Shown here: positions 35,363 through 48,412 of the stretch, one piece after another
Position numbering within the stretch: the first letter of the stretch is position 1
Layout: each line of letters begins with the position of its first letter
Translations under genes and position numbers: made by a program
NCBI GenBank assembly: GCA_022579005.1
Contig: MU401460.1
Coordinates: 373,886 to 437,885 of the forward strand
Reading direction: 5' to 3'
Source of the DNA: Poronia punctata
Taxonomy: Eukaryota > Ascomycota > Sordariomycetes > Xylariales > Xylariaceae
DNA: 64,000 bases
The notes under the pieces: generated by a model
The model's input: the letters and a program-made list of their open reading frames with translations, nothing else
Database searches by the model: none
Told to the model about the DNA's origin: nothing

Positions 35363-37015
35363 TTCGGTCAGTAGATTAGATGAAAGCGCCCCCAAATCTA
35401 CGATGCGTGCCCAATCCTGCCAACTAATCGCCTACCTACGTCTATAGCTAGCAATGGTGCTATGAGGTAGGTAAGACGATGGTGGCTGTAAAGGACAGGA
35501 CGGCGCGATGTTGGGCGCGCTGAGGAAGTGAGCCTCGTATCCTAGAGTGTGAGTTTTTGCAAGATCCCCCCCAAGAATCACTCACCAACTACCTACCTAC
35601 CTGCCCAGGCACTCATACTCAACGGCGTAACCTACTTACCTACCTACCAGGACAACAAGATCTACAGCAATGCGTAGGAAGCATTCTTACCACAGTAAAG
35701 AAAGGAGGTTAGATAACCTAGGAGGCCCCCCGGAGAGAAGAAGGGTTCCTTTACGGAAAGAAAGAGAGAGAGAGAGGAGAGAGGAGAGAGGAGAAGGAAA
35801 GGGGCACTAGGTTAGGGGAAAGTGTGATATATAAAAAGGAAGGGGAAACAACTCCGGGTGAGCCGCAGGATAAATATAACAACCAACCACACGTGTAGAC
35901 AACGCACCGTAGGTACTTTATTTGTGTATACGTGTGTGTAGTATGCATAAGGGATCTCTCTGTCAGTCTGTATGTCTGTCTGTCGTGCTACACAAAAGTG
36001 GAAGTGGGTCTCGGTCAGGTACTGGAGATGTATTGCTCTTACCTACCGGGTAGGATCCAGATCGTCAGACCAAACGAATAATAGGTAATAATAATAATAA
36101 CAATACTACCTATTCCGTTGTCCACAATACAAAGCGAAAAACAAAGTGTAAAATACTAATCTAGGTCGTATTTCCTAGCACGGTAGATTTTATTTTAGTA
36201 TTGTTGACTTTATCCCGTTGTACCACGAACTATAATGTATCGGTGTGCTAGTAAACAAAATAGCTGCAGGTGACCTTGGCAGATGTCTCCATGCACGTCC
36301 GCCCCAGGGCCCGAACCTTTTCATAATTCAAGCCAATTTCCTAATCCGTCCGGTGCCAGCATCAGAACGATAGCTTATTGAACCGGGTTCAGACCGGGGT
36401 GCATCGCGGACGGCATGGGCATGTACATCAAGAGCAAAAAAAGCTTCACTCGGAAACTTGACTGAACGATTGCAAGATGAGAAAATGTCTCTTTTGTGCC
36501 GTCAACTTAGTGCTAGGTATATCTATCTCTATATCTCTAAGAGAAAATAATAATGGCCCCCCCAGGTTTAAGCCACGACGCTGGAATCAGGACAATAAAA
36601 ATTAATGTCCAGGGGGCGTCACATGATCGGGGGACAGGTAACGTTCATGTACGAGACCCTCCAACTGCGGCTTGGGACTGTCTTTCGCTTTTCGGTCAAG
36701 CAGGGGTTTCTCATTCGTCGAGAGAAGACTGGGCGCTGGGGTAAGCAGCCAATGAGCGTCGACCTTGTCACTACGCCGTCCTGGTTACTCGCAGCCAGCA
36801 CGAACAAGTGGTTGTCTCGAGCTACTTACGATGTCTCGGGCTTCATTGAGACTTCATAATTTGTGACATCTGGGCTCGAATTCACTTATCGTAAATTTGC
36901 ACCCCACAGGTACCAAGCAGTCGAGTACCCGCTGGTCCTCGCTGATTCGTGTTGCGTGTTCGTCTGACAAGGAACAGTACCTCTCTAGCCGACTTACACG
37001 GCCCACGCAGGCATC
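35363..37015. other. Intergenic with GA-rich and TACCTA-rich tracts
   Basis: AGAGAG-rich stretch at about 35757-35800, CTACCTACCTACC near 35591-35650 and AATAATAAT near 36080-36100. An 84-codon plus-strand frame at 36605-36859 precedes the regulator gene but has no family resemblance. The last few hundred bases are the probable promoter of the Zn2Cys6-like gene. Confidence 0.45.
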
Positions 37016-38963
37016 ATGGCAACCCACCACCTATCCCAGCTCGCCTCCCAGGTGCCCAGGTTCATAGATGAGCATGAGCACCGTTCCAAGCGAAGGCGTG
37101 ACCCCACTACCCTGGACATCTGTGCCCAGTACTTTGACTTTCCCGCCTTCTACGGAGAAGACGAGCCTTCTAGCCCCGGCACCCGGTCTAGGTCCGTTGC
37201 CTCTTCCGATCCGGGCCTCACCTCCGGTTCCTCCGAAGAGGACGGAGCCCCCTCGCCCGGCCCCCAATTTGACACCTACCACTCCAAGGATATTATAAAG
37301 CAGGCGAAACAACACGATGATCGTTTCACCGTCCCCGAGAGGGAAATCCGCCCCAAGGCCTTGGCTTATCCTTCCAAGATTCACCTGGATAATGCACCAA
37401 GTCCGACCGGCTCCGGCACATCTGGCAGCAATGTTGTCATCCTCTCAACGCCCAGTTCCCCAACCCTCCTCGACGCCGCGCTCGAAGAGAACCACCCACT
37501 TCACCGTGGCAGGCGGACCCGGCCTCTGGAGAACCCCGAAAAGGTCGCAGTAATGCGCAAACTCGGCGCTTGTTACCGCTGCAACCTTCGCAAAGTGCCG
37601 GTAAGTAAAAAATCCCCCCCCCCAGGACAACATGCATTCGGAAATCCGAGCTAATTCGGCCAAGTGTGACGAAGGTGCTCCGTGTTCGAACTGCACAGAC
37701 TATGCAGTAAAGATTCACCATGGAGATTGCGAAGCTCTAGCCGAGCAGATGTGTTTCCGACACCAGCCCGCCCTGATTTTCCGCGAGATTCACCACAGTA
37801 TCAGTATGTCCACATCCTAGCAAGTGTCCAATACCCACATGTAGAATATGTTGGTCTGATCTTTCGTTCGACAGATGCCGAATACGCACCAAGACCGACC
37901 ACTGCAAATGCTGCAAACATGGCCACAGCTTGCACCCTTAATATCTTCTTCCAGCCGTTGCACCCACGGTCGATCCCGCTATCCCTCGAGGTGCTGAGAA
38001 CCGAGCATGAGCAGTGCGCCGGCCTACCCAACTTCCATGGGATCGATATTGGGGCGAGAGGTCCCAGATACACCCTATCCAACAGAGAGTCTTCTGGATT
38101 GTGGGACAAAATCGTAGACTGGGCCTCGTCACAAATGGGCCTGGACGGGAGTGGCAGTTTCCAATCCGCTTTAGACAGGCTGGTGATAGCTTGTCTTCCC
38201 GGTTTGCCTCACGTTAGCACGCGCCTGATCATGTTCTCTTGACGGCTACCCGCTAACCCTTGCGCAGTCTGATCTCCTTCGAGATGTCCATAGGCTGAGG
38301 TGCTACTACAAGGTGTTGCGTCAGAAGAGATTCACCTGCCAAGCACAGCCTGGGCGCGAGTTGGACGAGCTCCCTTCAGATTTCCACCGTTTTTTGAGAG
38401 CTTCGCTGTCTAGGGCGATCGCCGATGTCGAAGAGAAAGTCTGGCTAGGCCTGATGAATAGGAAACGCAAGCCTAGCCAAGACAAATTGTCTATCTGGGC
38501 ATGCTGCATGCAGATTATCCTGCTGTACCGTGATGTAACTGGTACCAACGATTCGGAAGGTACGGCTATGTAGCCAAAGAATGCTTCGACAGTCATGGCT
38601 GACAATTTCGCGCAGAATCCTGGTTCAACGGCAACACGCGAAGAAAAGCTGAAAGCTTAATGAACTGTGCAGCTGTGATGCACGAGGTACAATTTGGCAA
38701 AAAGAAAGTGCCCGTACCGAGAGACGATATCAATATCGCCTTGTTATTTGATAACGTTGAGTCCCGACAGACGGAATTCTGTAAGTCGCCTCGGTCGTCC
38801 CAACCTTCTTGCTAGGGTTCTAATCCGATAAATAGTTGCGCAAGTTCGTCAGCATGATCGACCCTTGGACGGAGTTCTGGGCGTCTTATTAGCCAAACCT
38901 CAAAAGAACACGACACGTTCTAGGATGCCACCGCCGCAAAAGAAGCAAAGAAAATCGGCTTAA
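37016..38963 (+). CDS. Putative Zn(II)2Cys6-type transcription regulator
   Basis: Six exons: 37016-37600, 37665-37803, 37875-38212, 38268-38559, 38616-38780 and 38836-38963. All phases agree; 548 residues. The Cys cluster spans the first intron: C186-x2-C189-x6-C196-x5-C202-x2-C205, then C217 (CYRCNLRKVP|CDEGAPCSNC). The first five Cys follow the fungal binuclear zinc-cluster pattern that binds DNA. The last Cys is 11 residues on instead of the usual 6-8, so the cluster is atypical. Unusually, the cluster lies ~185 residues in, after a disordered Ser/Pro-rich N terminus. The C-terminal part is helical with a basic end (PPPQKKQRKSA), a possible nuclear signal. The target genes are unknown; its neighbours give no clue. 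Confidence 0.78.
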
Positions 38964-39467
38964 TGACCCTTTAAGCCCTCGAGCGCCGCCTTATATGTTT
39001 GATGACCCTATGACTTCTCCATCGATTCTTCTTTTTTTTCTTCTTCTTTTTTTCGGGTTTTTTTCAAAACTGTCATCGGGTAAATGGGGACGATGAATGA
39101 TTTGACGATTTGGGTTAAACTGTTTTTGGGCAGGGAGTAAGGAGTTTCATAATGGCAGAGATACCCAGTTGTCGTCTTGAGCGCGATGCTTTCGTCTCTG
39201 ACCCCGAGGCCGGAGATGGCATAGAAAGCACATGCTGGTTCATGGCACTGACTTGGAGACCCTTGCCCTGGATGCCAAGGGGATGTCAAGAGTTTTAATG
39301 TGGACGGCCTGCAACATTTCTTTCATCGTTTTGACTTTTTGCCAATGTGTCAACCACAAGCGTCGTCGTTAGGCGGTGAGAGCCGGGGTAAACACTTAGT
39401 GCAAACTATACCAGCGTCCACTGGCTTTGGGATATTTCCTGTTGTACGTATACAAGTTGACGAAATG
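38964..39467. other. Intergenic between convergent genes
   Basis: 3' flanks of the Zn2Cys6-like gene and the RTG2-like gene. T-rich run near 39025-39066. No gene seen. Confidence 0.5.
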
Positions 39468-41350
39468 TTATGACCGTGTCTGCACAAGCACCTCGACCTT
39501 GCTACAAGGATTTATAACTGATGTTTCACCTTTCCGTTTTCCGACGTCTTGGAACGAGTCGACGATGTTTTCATGGCCAAGCGTCTTGTACATGGCGGGA
39601 CTTAGGGAAACCGTGAGCTGCAGCGCAGTCTTATGCTTGCTGCTCCTATATTCTGCTCCGTAGCTATATATTGTTAGAGAAGGACCGGAATCGGAGGCGC
39701 AAATCAACTTACCTAACAATTTCCTCTAGTTGTGATTCACTCTTGGGCGCATGGGGGCATATTTTTGAAAGCATGCGCGCGACGGCCCCGATATAATGCG
39801 CCCAGAACAATGCTTCGGGATTAGCTTGAGCCACGATGCACTTCAGGCTATTGAAAAGTTCCTGGTCGATGGGCCCAAGGGTAGCGCCCCATCTAAAGCA
39901 AAGAGTGAGACCAAGTACGGCGCGAGAAAGATGGGTAAAACCAGGCGCGCTCGGGTCACGCGTGAGGGTCTGGTGCAGGTGGAAGGAGGCATTAGCTTCG
40001 CTAGGTTCTCCGGTTCTTGTCCATATTTCGCTGGCGAAGAGCGGTCCGAGCCCTAAAGTAAACACAGTAGGGATGTTGGACTGATCCATGTTCGATGGCA
40101 ATGCAGACTGTATCGTGGTGATGATGGCGTTGACCGCCACGGGCTCGACCTCTTTGCCGGGGTGCAAAAGCGACAATGGGCAGGCTTCCCGGATGTTTAG
40201 AGGGAGTTTCAGGAGCAATGCCCCTTCCCGATTCCCGCCACTACAGAAAGTAACAGTGCGGATCCGTGGCACGGCGCGGATAAGAGCCTCCACGACGGTA
40301 GCTATAGCGGGAAACTGCTTACGTCGTCGCTTTGACATCCCAAATATCTTCCCCTCGTACTCGGCATTCACTTTGCGCATGGCTGCTGTTTGTTTAAAAA
40401 AGGACCCCTCGACCGTATAAGCGCCGATGGCCGGTATTGGGTACGGTTGGGCAGCGTCTTCGTGCATCAAGATGCTGCCGTAGCCCCTAAACCCGCCGCC
40501 ACAGAGGTAAATATCAACACCAGGCCCGTCCGGTGTGGATTGGGTTTCCCTCAGAAGCGGGAACTGTTGCTCGAGTCTGGCAAACGCATGGTGCATGCCG
40601 GACTGTAATTCGTCCATCGAGGCAGCCAGCGTTTCGGCATCGCCTTTTTCGAGGTCGTGAGTTAGTCTGGCTGCACCAAAGGGTAGGCTTTTTCCTGTTT
40701 GTGCAGCCTGAATCGCATAGTCGGGTGAGTCTGAGTCCACAAAGGTCATCTGGACAGAGCCGCCTCCCAAGTCTAGGAACAACCCTTTGACCTTTGAAAA
40801 CCCACTTCTGGCACCCATAGCGCCGAGTAAGGTCTCAACTTCGGGCGCTAAAATATGCACGCCGAGCCCGGACTGGTTCTTAATAGCCTCAAGCATGGCT
40901 GCTGCGTTGCTCGCTTTCCTCGCGGCTTCAGTTGCGAACACCGAAACATGTTCTGACGGTACGCCATACTCGCCGGCTATGGACTTGAACCGGGCAAGGG
41001 TCTGCGACACCTGAGCGATGGTGTCCGGGGGAAATGCCGGGGGGCCGGCCTGACCAGAGCTATGAAGCGCATCTAATAGGGAAATAGCGGAACGTTCTTG
41101 ATACAGGCACCGCAGGAGGCGGGAGTCTGGTGGCGACAGGTCCGATATAGAAAAACGGATGCCATTGCTATTTCTCGGTGAGCTCTGTTCGACCTGAGGC
41201 TCGGGATCGGCGGCTTCGAAGCGGGAGAGGGCAATTTACACACCTTCCCATGTCAACCAACGCGTAGAGATGGTTGGGAAGGTCGGGAGTCCATGGCGGA
41301 AGCTTTGAGGCGAAATCGTCAAGCCTGACGACATCAGCAAGAGATGCCAT
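39468..41350 (-). CDS. RTG2-like retrograde regulator (Ppx/GppA phosphatase fold)
   Basis: Three exons, 41350-41244, 41167-39713 and 39663-39468, giving 585 residues; the junction residues DMG|SNGIRFSISDLSPP restore the ASKHA nucleotide-binding motif across intron 1. Other motifs are FATEAARKASNA and LDLGGGSVQMTF (phosphate loop). The second intron is GTAAGT..TATAG. Members of the Ppx/GppA family hydrolyse polyphosphate or ppGpp. In yeast, Rtg2 senses mitochondrial state and relieves Mks1 inhibition of Rtg1/Rtg3. Filamentous fungi usually have one such gene, annotated as retrograde regulation protein 2. Whether this one signals or is an exopolyphosphatase cannot be decided from sequence alone. 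The tail (exon 3) matches the usual LTVxLSP..VDSFQDVGK ending. Confidence 0.9.
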
Positions 41351-44300
41351 GGGTTCAAAGTAACCCAAGTTTTATCTGCTGTTGGGATAGGTATTGAGGT
41401 GGGATTACCGAGAATGTTAAAGTGAGTTACCGTAGGTAAAACGAGAAGCCAACCTGATTAGGGCAGAGACCCCGCAATAAAAGCCGCTAGACTATCTCCA
41501 CACAAATGACCAGCCGTCATCAGGCCCTCGCCGACCTTGTCCCGTGGGCAGTGGATGAGCCGGTAGGTAAGTACCTACTCGCCTACCTACGAGTACAAGT
41601 CTAGTGTGCATGTCCAGTAAGAATACATGACGTGTACAGCAAACCCTATCTGGCACGCATGGCCATGGCTCCCTGGGCATCAATCATCCTAATTCTCACC
41701 GCCGTCTGCTCTTACTCTTACTCTTCTCTCCATTTCTCTTGCTTTAAAGAAAGGTTTCGTTTCAATAGGAAGAATCTACTCGGCACTTCGGGTAGCGCAA
41801 TACTCAAAGTGCCGGGGGGTAATTCAACCAAGACACCTACCCCATTCAGCATCTCTAGGAACACATGTGACCAGTTGCTCTTGAGACTGAGACACGCTTG
41901 TGCATTACAAGTGCTAGAGGTGTGTAGCAGCTACACACCTCACGGCTACTTCCACTTGCACATCTGAAAACCCAACAATGGCACGGGACTGCTAGACTTC
42001 GGGCTGACCTCAGAACCAAGACGGGACAGATGCCCCTCCCCGGCTGCAGTTTAGATGAACTGGCCGCATCCGGCCGAGTTAGACCTGGTCTAGCCTCGTA
42101 TCCTATAATAAGAACAAAGTCGTGCTTCTTGGTTTCATCGGATGCGCAGCACCGAGGCGCAGGGTCGCAATAGCTTCACCTTAATGCTGTGTCCAAACCT
42201 GCTGGGGAAGCTATATATATAATAATACCGTATACGCCTATGCATTTGTAGCGCGATCTCCTTAACATACCCTTTGAAAATCACGGGCTTCATGTAGCCA
42301 CCTTGAGCGACGAACTTACGGCCTCACTCAAACCCACCTTATGCTTAGCATTGTATATATATACGGCTATTGGGCTAACCTCACAGCACCCACCTACTGA
42401 GATAACTAATAACATAACCATTGTGACCGATATAAAGGAGGTTTCACAGGGCTCATATATATTTTGAGATTAGGCCGTACAACTTCCCGGATTAAGACTA
42501 CATAGTAGTTTTATATCTAGGTGCCAATGGCGTACAGCTTTGATTTTTAATAGGCCCCAAGACTCTGTAATTCTGGGATATCTTTCCATGGCTAGGTTCT
42601 GTCAAGCAAAGACAAGCTCGGTCGTTTTTTTGAGTATTGTCTCCCAAGACAAGACTGTGTATCTCGAACCTGTTGGCATACAACCGGTCGCCAGTAACAG
42701 TACGGTATGATGAAAAATGCATACAACCTAAGGTACTTCCAGAATAACAAGGTCCCGAGGTAGTTTATATAGGTGACGGACGTACATCTCGATCAGTCAA
42801 GCTATGCTCACTACCATGGATAATGGCTGGGCCGCGTCGGAAGACTAACAGAGGCAAATGATGTACAGTTTGAAAATTGTTCCTGCAGCGGTCTCGTGGA
42901 GGTCCGCGTTCGTGATGGCCATATGGTTGCATTACGGGACGCATCAAGGTCACGAAGGCTCGTAGAGAACCGCAAAAAGCAGAAGTCTGGCAGGCCCGGG
43001 TTCCTCCTACTACTCGTAGTAGTGGAAGTCCAATCTGAGATATAGTGCCTACCTACCTTGACTATTCCGTCTTTCTGTCTACGAGGAGACTACGGTTTGA
43101 ATATGCCAGTGTTGTTTGCAGTGCTTATCGCGTATGTACGACTTGTATAATACAAGTCATACAAGTCATAGATAGCATTCATCATTCAACATACAAGCAC
43201 TGCATTCGCATATGCACCGTATTTAGGTGTCCTAACCAAGTCTAGCAATTCTGCTGGCCCAAGGTTCAAGGGTCCTAGGAGATGCCGATTTGCGCTAAAT
43301 TTACGGTGCAACATACAGTACCGTACCTTAGCTTATGCGGTACAAGAAACCTGCACGAGTTTCTGTTCTAAATTTTGATTGGATAGGTTTTGTTGACGCG
43401 TCAAACTCGTGTTAGTTTCGCGCTCATCTCCTCTGTAAAAGCAAGGCCTATGTACATGTAGGCTTCCCTCGACTTATAAATTCAAACCTCCTGCTTTCTA
43501 GTTTACATTTACAAAATATTGATTCACACTCTGAACTCTTGTTGTCAACAACTGGGCATGGGCACTATATGCAGACTTAATAGCGTGTTTTAGCTGGTTT
43601 TATGAAGTAATCTTGATGTCGCAAAAGATAAGATCTGGTAAATTTTCGCATGCGCGAAATACTTGTGGGTAGCGTGTCACATTTACAAGTGTCGAGTACG
43701 AGTACCTACTCGTATGTGTAGGATTCTCTATGTACTCTGATGCGTGTCGCGAGATCTGTCATATCTCAACCCAAGTATATACCTTAGGTATGCAAGAATG
43801 CATGAACTTGGTCGTCCTTTCTCTACCCCTTCAGTGCCACAAAATCCGCGGGGGTAGCACGTAACAAGCATATTGAATTGCCATGTACGTTTATTTTATG
43901 ATGTATATATGTGTACGAGTACTCGTAAGTAAATGGGCAAACCCGCGCAGCATTTCGAGCCGTTCCAGCCTCCCACTTTCACCCCACAGCGGCCCAAGCC
44001 TGGTTCCGTACACACAAATGTGTACGTGTATCCTTAAAACAATGTTACAATAGCAAAACTACTCGTAGGTAGAATAGCTAGCGCTGGTAACCTTGTAAGG
44101 TTACTCAACTTCATGTCTCACCATACAAATGATCCCGTTTACGCTCTTCAGGAGAAAGTGTATGCAACGTATGTAAGGAGACGGAATCGCATTGCAGAGT
44201 ATGGTGTACAGACGCTACCTAACCTTAGGTAGTCTGAAATATCTCTGTACTTGGTCTGTGTAGCCAACTCCAAGCCACGACAGTTGGTATGTAGCACCGC

Positions 44301-46480
44301 CATCAATCGAACCAATCCTGAAGACAAGTACAGATTTTACACTACCTGATCTGAAGCCGCCTGAACTGTAGTTGGAGGTGCCCGCAACAGAATATCTACT
44401 CGCATACGCATCTCAACTTGTTTGGGATCGATTCCTTCTGACCTACTTGTAACCACGTACCTATCTACTGCAGTTTACACACCTCTTTATCACAGGCAAA
44501 AGTCAAACGTAGACGTTATCCCGTTTTAAGTCATGTCAGGTTAATATTGGAATGGATTACCTACGAGTACATGCGAGTAGATATATAGGTGATTGCTAAC
44601 CTTGCCAACAAAATACGTACGAGTACGTACGCACGCATATCTGCCCAATAATGCCCCTTACCCCACTCAGAAGCACCTTTGGAGCACGAGATCTGGAAAA
44701 CAACTGCGAGTAACTTCCGTCAATCGGCTCACGAGCGTTCATGTCGCTACTGAAGACAGTACACACAAATACCTGCCATCGTGCTGTCTGGGCCCTGTTA
44801 TTCCTATCTATCTGGATTTCATTTTGGGTATGCTTTCTGGCTGGCACATAAACTTGATCTCGCGCTTCTCGTCAGACGCGTCTCGGAGCAGACTAGAAGT
44901 TGTCGCATTCTCCCATTAGAAAACTTGCATCCACCCTATCGTAGGTTAGCACTTCCTCCTTCCAGCCACTCTTCGACCAGAACACCGGCTCTGGATGGAA
45001 TAAAAGACTGGTAGGAAAACGCTTTCCACTCGCCGGCCGATCGTTGCATATGCACTCGAGGCGGGCCCGGTGCACCATATTCTGTCGTGTCCCTTCTCGC
45101 TGGCCACAGCTGCATCCGGAGTGCATGGGTGTCCACTACGTTGAGCTACGTAGAGCCAGACAAGCCCAGAATGCCCAGTAAACCCATAAAGTTTTCGATC
45201 CACTGGCACCACTCCTGTCACCACTAGACCACCGCTTTTCCTTGCGCTTCCGTCTCCCCTGTCCTTGACTCCACGACTCCTCGACTCCCCATAGGTATGA
45301 TACAGCACTAAAAGTACATAGTCCATTCCTAGCATAGTCAAGCTCCGGACGAACCCATTCAGTATCCATTCTCCTAGTTGGCCCAATCACCCCAAGGGCC
45401 CCAGGAAAACATCAGGGTCCCCCGGGCAGGTTTTCTTTCACGCGCTTTGCCGAATTGCAACTGACCGCCTCCCGTTCCACAGCTCTTGCTGTTCATAGCG
45501 TGGATAGTGGGGGACGGCTTGTCAACCATCTTCCTCAGCAAGTCTAGCGTGTATGGTCTCCAGATCAGGCCAGGTCGCGATACTGTGTGCCTCACTGTGC
45601 TACCATTGCATCCAAAGACCCCATCGCCTCCCCAAGGTGCGATTGAGAGCGCCTGGGGCAGCCAGAATCAGGTGCTAAGGTATACCGCAGTGCTTATGCT
45701 TCCGTCGATGCCCCGTGAAGTCGAAGTGAAGGATAGTGTACGGTAGAAACTGGAGGGTACCTACCCATGTATGTTCATACTTACTTCCTACATGTACTTA
45801 TTAGTCCCCTGCTCTTGCTCTTGTAACCCGCAACCCTGCAGCACTACCTCAATTGATCACCCTTCTTCCTGCTCCTCCTTCCCTTTATCCAGGCGTCAGG
45901 GCCATTCCTTTCTTTTCAACCTCTTCTGCCCAATTTCCCGTTTTCTTCTTGCGGTCGTTCATTTCCCCTTTCCCTCCAATCCACTCGGTGGAGGGCCGAA
46001 TTTATCAGTTGCGATCCGAACCGGTTGGCGTCGCCCTACATACATTGCCGGGTCACGTAGTTCGTCGTCGGGGATCGGTTTCTTTCCAAGACCGCCTGCA
46101 CGGCCTCCCTGAACAACACGCTTTGTTTTGCCGTCTTACATACAAGGAGTGGGACCTCTAGTGTTGTGTTCGGTGACATCTCCAATCCGGCTCGCGTGAT
46201 TTCCTTGGATTCGTCAATTCGCGCGCGACAACTTGACAACGTCAGCTACTACCCCATTGTCCGATATTTCGTTTTGGTATTGAATAGAGCACCTAACCGC
46301 TATGCAGTTCTCTACGCCCTCGCATATCTGCTATTACAGGCATCATTGGTCATGAATATAGGCACTTGCGAGAATTGGTAAATTGTGATGGATTGTATTG
46401 GAATCTAGGCCTCGCAATTGGACATTTTAGATACCGCAACCCGATCGCCGCAACACGCTTCATCTCCCGCGCACTTCGAC
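41351..46480. other. Gene-poor 5.1 kb stretch with TACGAGTA/TACTCGTA palindromes
   Basis: No gene could be supported. A short frame from ATG 41659 (MAMAPWASIILILTAVCSYS) resembles a signal peptide, but its continuation is unconvincing. Words ACGAGTA and TACTCGT cluster at about 41585, 43015, 43696, 43914, 44062, 44563 and 44621, including the perfect 14-bp palindrome TACGAGTACTCGTA at 43914-43927. The last ~700 bases form the leader and promoter of the next gene and include short upstream ATG frames. Confidence 0.5.
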
Positions 46481-48412
46481 ATGGCTGCGCACCATCCCAG
46501 CATGGCGACTCTCCCAAAGGGGTTTCGGTATTACGATGAATCTGGACCAAAGACTCCCGAGCCACTTGCGACTGGAGAGGAGGAACTATCGGCGCCACCG
46601 CCGCGACAACGCTTGAGGCTCAAGAAGAGGCGTCATGTGTCGCATTTGAACGCGCCCACTCAGCAATTCCTCGCGTCGATTGCCGCTGCCGACGTGGCCA
46701 TCCCTAGCGTTGAGATATTCCATGTCGACCACGCGGATCAAGAGATGAGGGATACACTGCCCGAACTCAACGTGGGGGATTTTGACGATGTGGATGGCAG
46801 TCACCGACTGGCTCCCAGGATGTTTTCGCCTCCCAAAACTCCAGCCATCGAAATCGCGCCCTCTCCTACGTCTACCCAATATCCTGATTGGTATAGGGAC
46901 TCGACTTGGAGCGACTCCGACCTAGAATCTAACCCAGACTACGAGTCTAGCAGGCCCTCTACTGCGTTTTCAACTCAGACAAGCTCTTCCCTGTTCAGCA
47001 TGTATTCCCTTAACACGGATGATGGGAATTATATTGATCCAGACACCGAGGCTACGCAGCTCTCCAAAGAGCCGGAAGCAGAGAGCGCCCGGACCTGTTC
47101 CAAGGAAGCAAGGCGTCGTAAGGCACCCTGGACAAGAGCCATGAGCTCACACTTATGGGCGACGTACATGTTATACTTGTCAGATCCCCGAGTAACGCCC
47201 TTGCGTCTTGGCAAGAGCTCTATTCCGCCTCACGGAGTTTGCGCCCGTGTGGCTCGACAAGCACAGAGGACTTGGAAAGGGACAAAATCTCAGCTCACCG
47301 CTGAAGACATAAGAAGTGGGAGCAGCACCCCCACAGCAGGCCCAGCTAGGACATACATACAATGGCCTCACACTGGGGGTGCCACTCGCGCTCATTTACG
47401 AGAACTCTGCAAGATCAAGGCCACCAGTAAACCTGGACGGTATCAATCGAAGAGCCCCACGCCGTTCAACAAGCCTGCCAATCGCCGCTGGAACCGTCGG
47501 TCAACCCCAGCCCGATCCAATTCTGTGTTCTCTGCCCAGGATCTGGCCATGTCATTGACATTAAGTACCTCCGACTCGATGCAGCCTCACGGTGTGCTTG
47601 CTCAACTCACCAGCTCTCAACCAGCCACTGCGCTAACGTGCGAATACCTACCGGAGACGGACTCTTCGCATGATTCCGGCGAACTAGGCCCTGCTCCCGT
47701 AACGCCAGTAAAGGCGCGCCCCTTGCAGGACCCGTTTACCGCGAGCGTCAGCCAAGCCCACGAAGAACTAGGACGACTTGGGTCGCCGTTCTTCGCTAAA
47801 AGCTATGGGCCTAGCTCTTCGTCATCTGCCGCAGTCAAGCTCGGCCTGCCTCAGAAGCCAAATACGGTTGGACCTCGTAAGCTTCTGAAATCGCCCGTCC
47901 GTCTGGGTAGGTCACGCTCAGGCACAACGAAACGAAGGTCTACCAAAGGCCATGAAGAAAAGGCTTGGAAACGACCAAGCTTGGCTGCGGCCTTCTTTAG
48001 GGAAGGCTCCCGTAGCGCCGAGGATTCGACGGCCGTCCCAACCACTAATGATCAACAAACATATCAACTAGAAGACGCAAGCCCCACGCTTATAGCGGCG
48101 GCTCGAGGCACTTCAGACTCACCTTTGGCGGCATTAGCAGCATCACCCTCACGCCCTCCTCGTTTAGGATCACCCTTTTCCGGTGCTGGGTCTAGCTACA
48201 GTTTCCCAAACCGGTTCTCCTCAGCCGGCAATTTCAGCCTTTCGGCTTGGCGCAGACCTTTCGCCACGGTTCAGCCGTCCACCCAACCTACCTCGGATAG
48301 CCCTTCCACTACCCGCCCGACCCTTGCATCCCGGTTAGCCTACCTAGATCAACGCCTAAAGGACTTCCGTCATCGCCGTGCGGACCGCAGGCGTTCGCAA
48401 TCTCCCCTATGA
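46481..48412 (+). CDS. Ser/Pro-rich fungal protein of unknown function
   Basis: Single exon, 643 residues from ATG 46481. The open frame extends further 5' without an ATG, so an extra 5' coding exon ending at the acceptor-like ATCTAG near 46409 cannot be excluded. Most of the chain is low-complexity Ser/Pro/Arg, likely disordered and phosphorylated. One denser block at residues ~216-270 (PWTRAMSSHLWATYMLYLSD, then RLGKSSIPPHGVCARVARQA) looks structured and conserved, perhaps a small helical domain. The C terminus (LASRLAYLDQRLKDFRHRRA) is basic and helical. No enzyme motif, signal peptide or membrane segment. I have seen the HLWATYxLYLxDP pattern in other ascomycete hypothetical proteins but know no function. 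Confidence 0.8.
   Translation: MAAHHPSMATLPKGFRYYDESGPKTPEPLATGEEELSAPPPRQRLRLKKRRHVSHLNAPTQQFLASIAAADVAIPSVEIFHVDHADQEMRDTLPELNVGDFDDVDGSHRLAPRMFSPPKTPAIEIAPSPTSTQYPDWYRDSTWSDSDLESNPDYESSRPSTAFSTQTSSSLFSMYSLNTDDGNYIDPDTEATQLSKEPEAESARTCSKEARRRKAPWTRAMSSHLWATYMLYLSDPRVTPLRLGKSSIPPHGVCARVARQAQRTWKGTKSQLTAEDIRSGSSTPTAGPARTYIQWPHTGGATRAHLRELCKIKATSKPGRYQSKSPTPFNKPANRRWNRRSTPARSNSVFSAQDLAMSLTLSTSDSMQPHGVLAQLTSSQPATALTCEYLPETDSSHDSGELGPAPVTPVKARPLQDPFTASVSQAHEELGRLGSPFFAKSYGPSSSSSAAVKLGLPQKPNTVGPRKLLKSPVRLGRSRSGTTKRRSTKGHEEKAWKRPSLAAAFFREGSRSAEDSTAVPTTNDQQTYQLEDASPTLIAAARGTSDSPLAALAASPSRPPRLGSPFSGAGSSYSFPNRFSSAGNFSLSAWRRPFATVQPSTQPTSDSPSTTRPTLASRLAYLDQRLKDFRHRRADRRRSQSPL

Noticed and set aside
41632..41967. 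Possible small secreted protein with signal-like start (ATG 41659)
   Set aside because: Only the first 20 residues look meaningful; the remainder has no Cys pattern or low-entropy codon signal.
44593..45595. Several 70-145 codon frames in the gene-poor gap
   Set aside because: They overlap on both strands, lack splice logic or family motifs, and look like chance frames.
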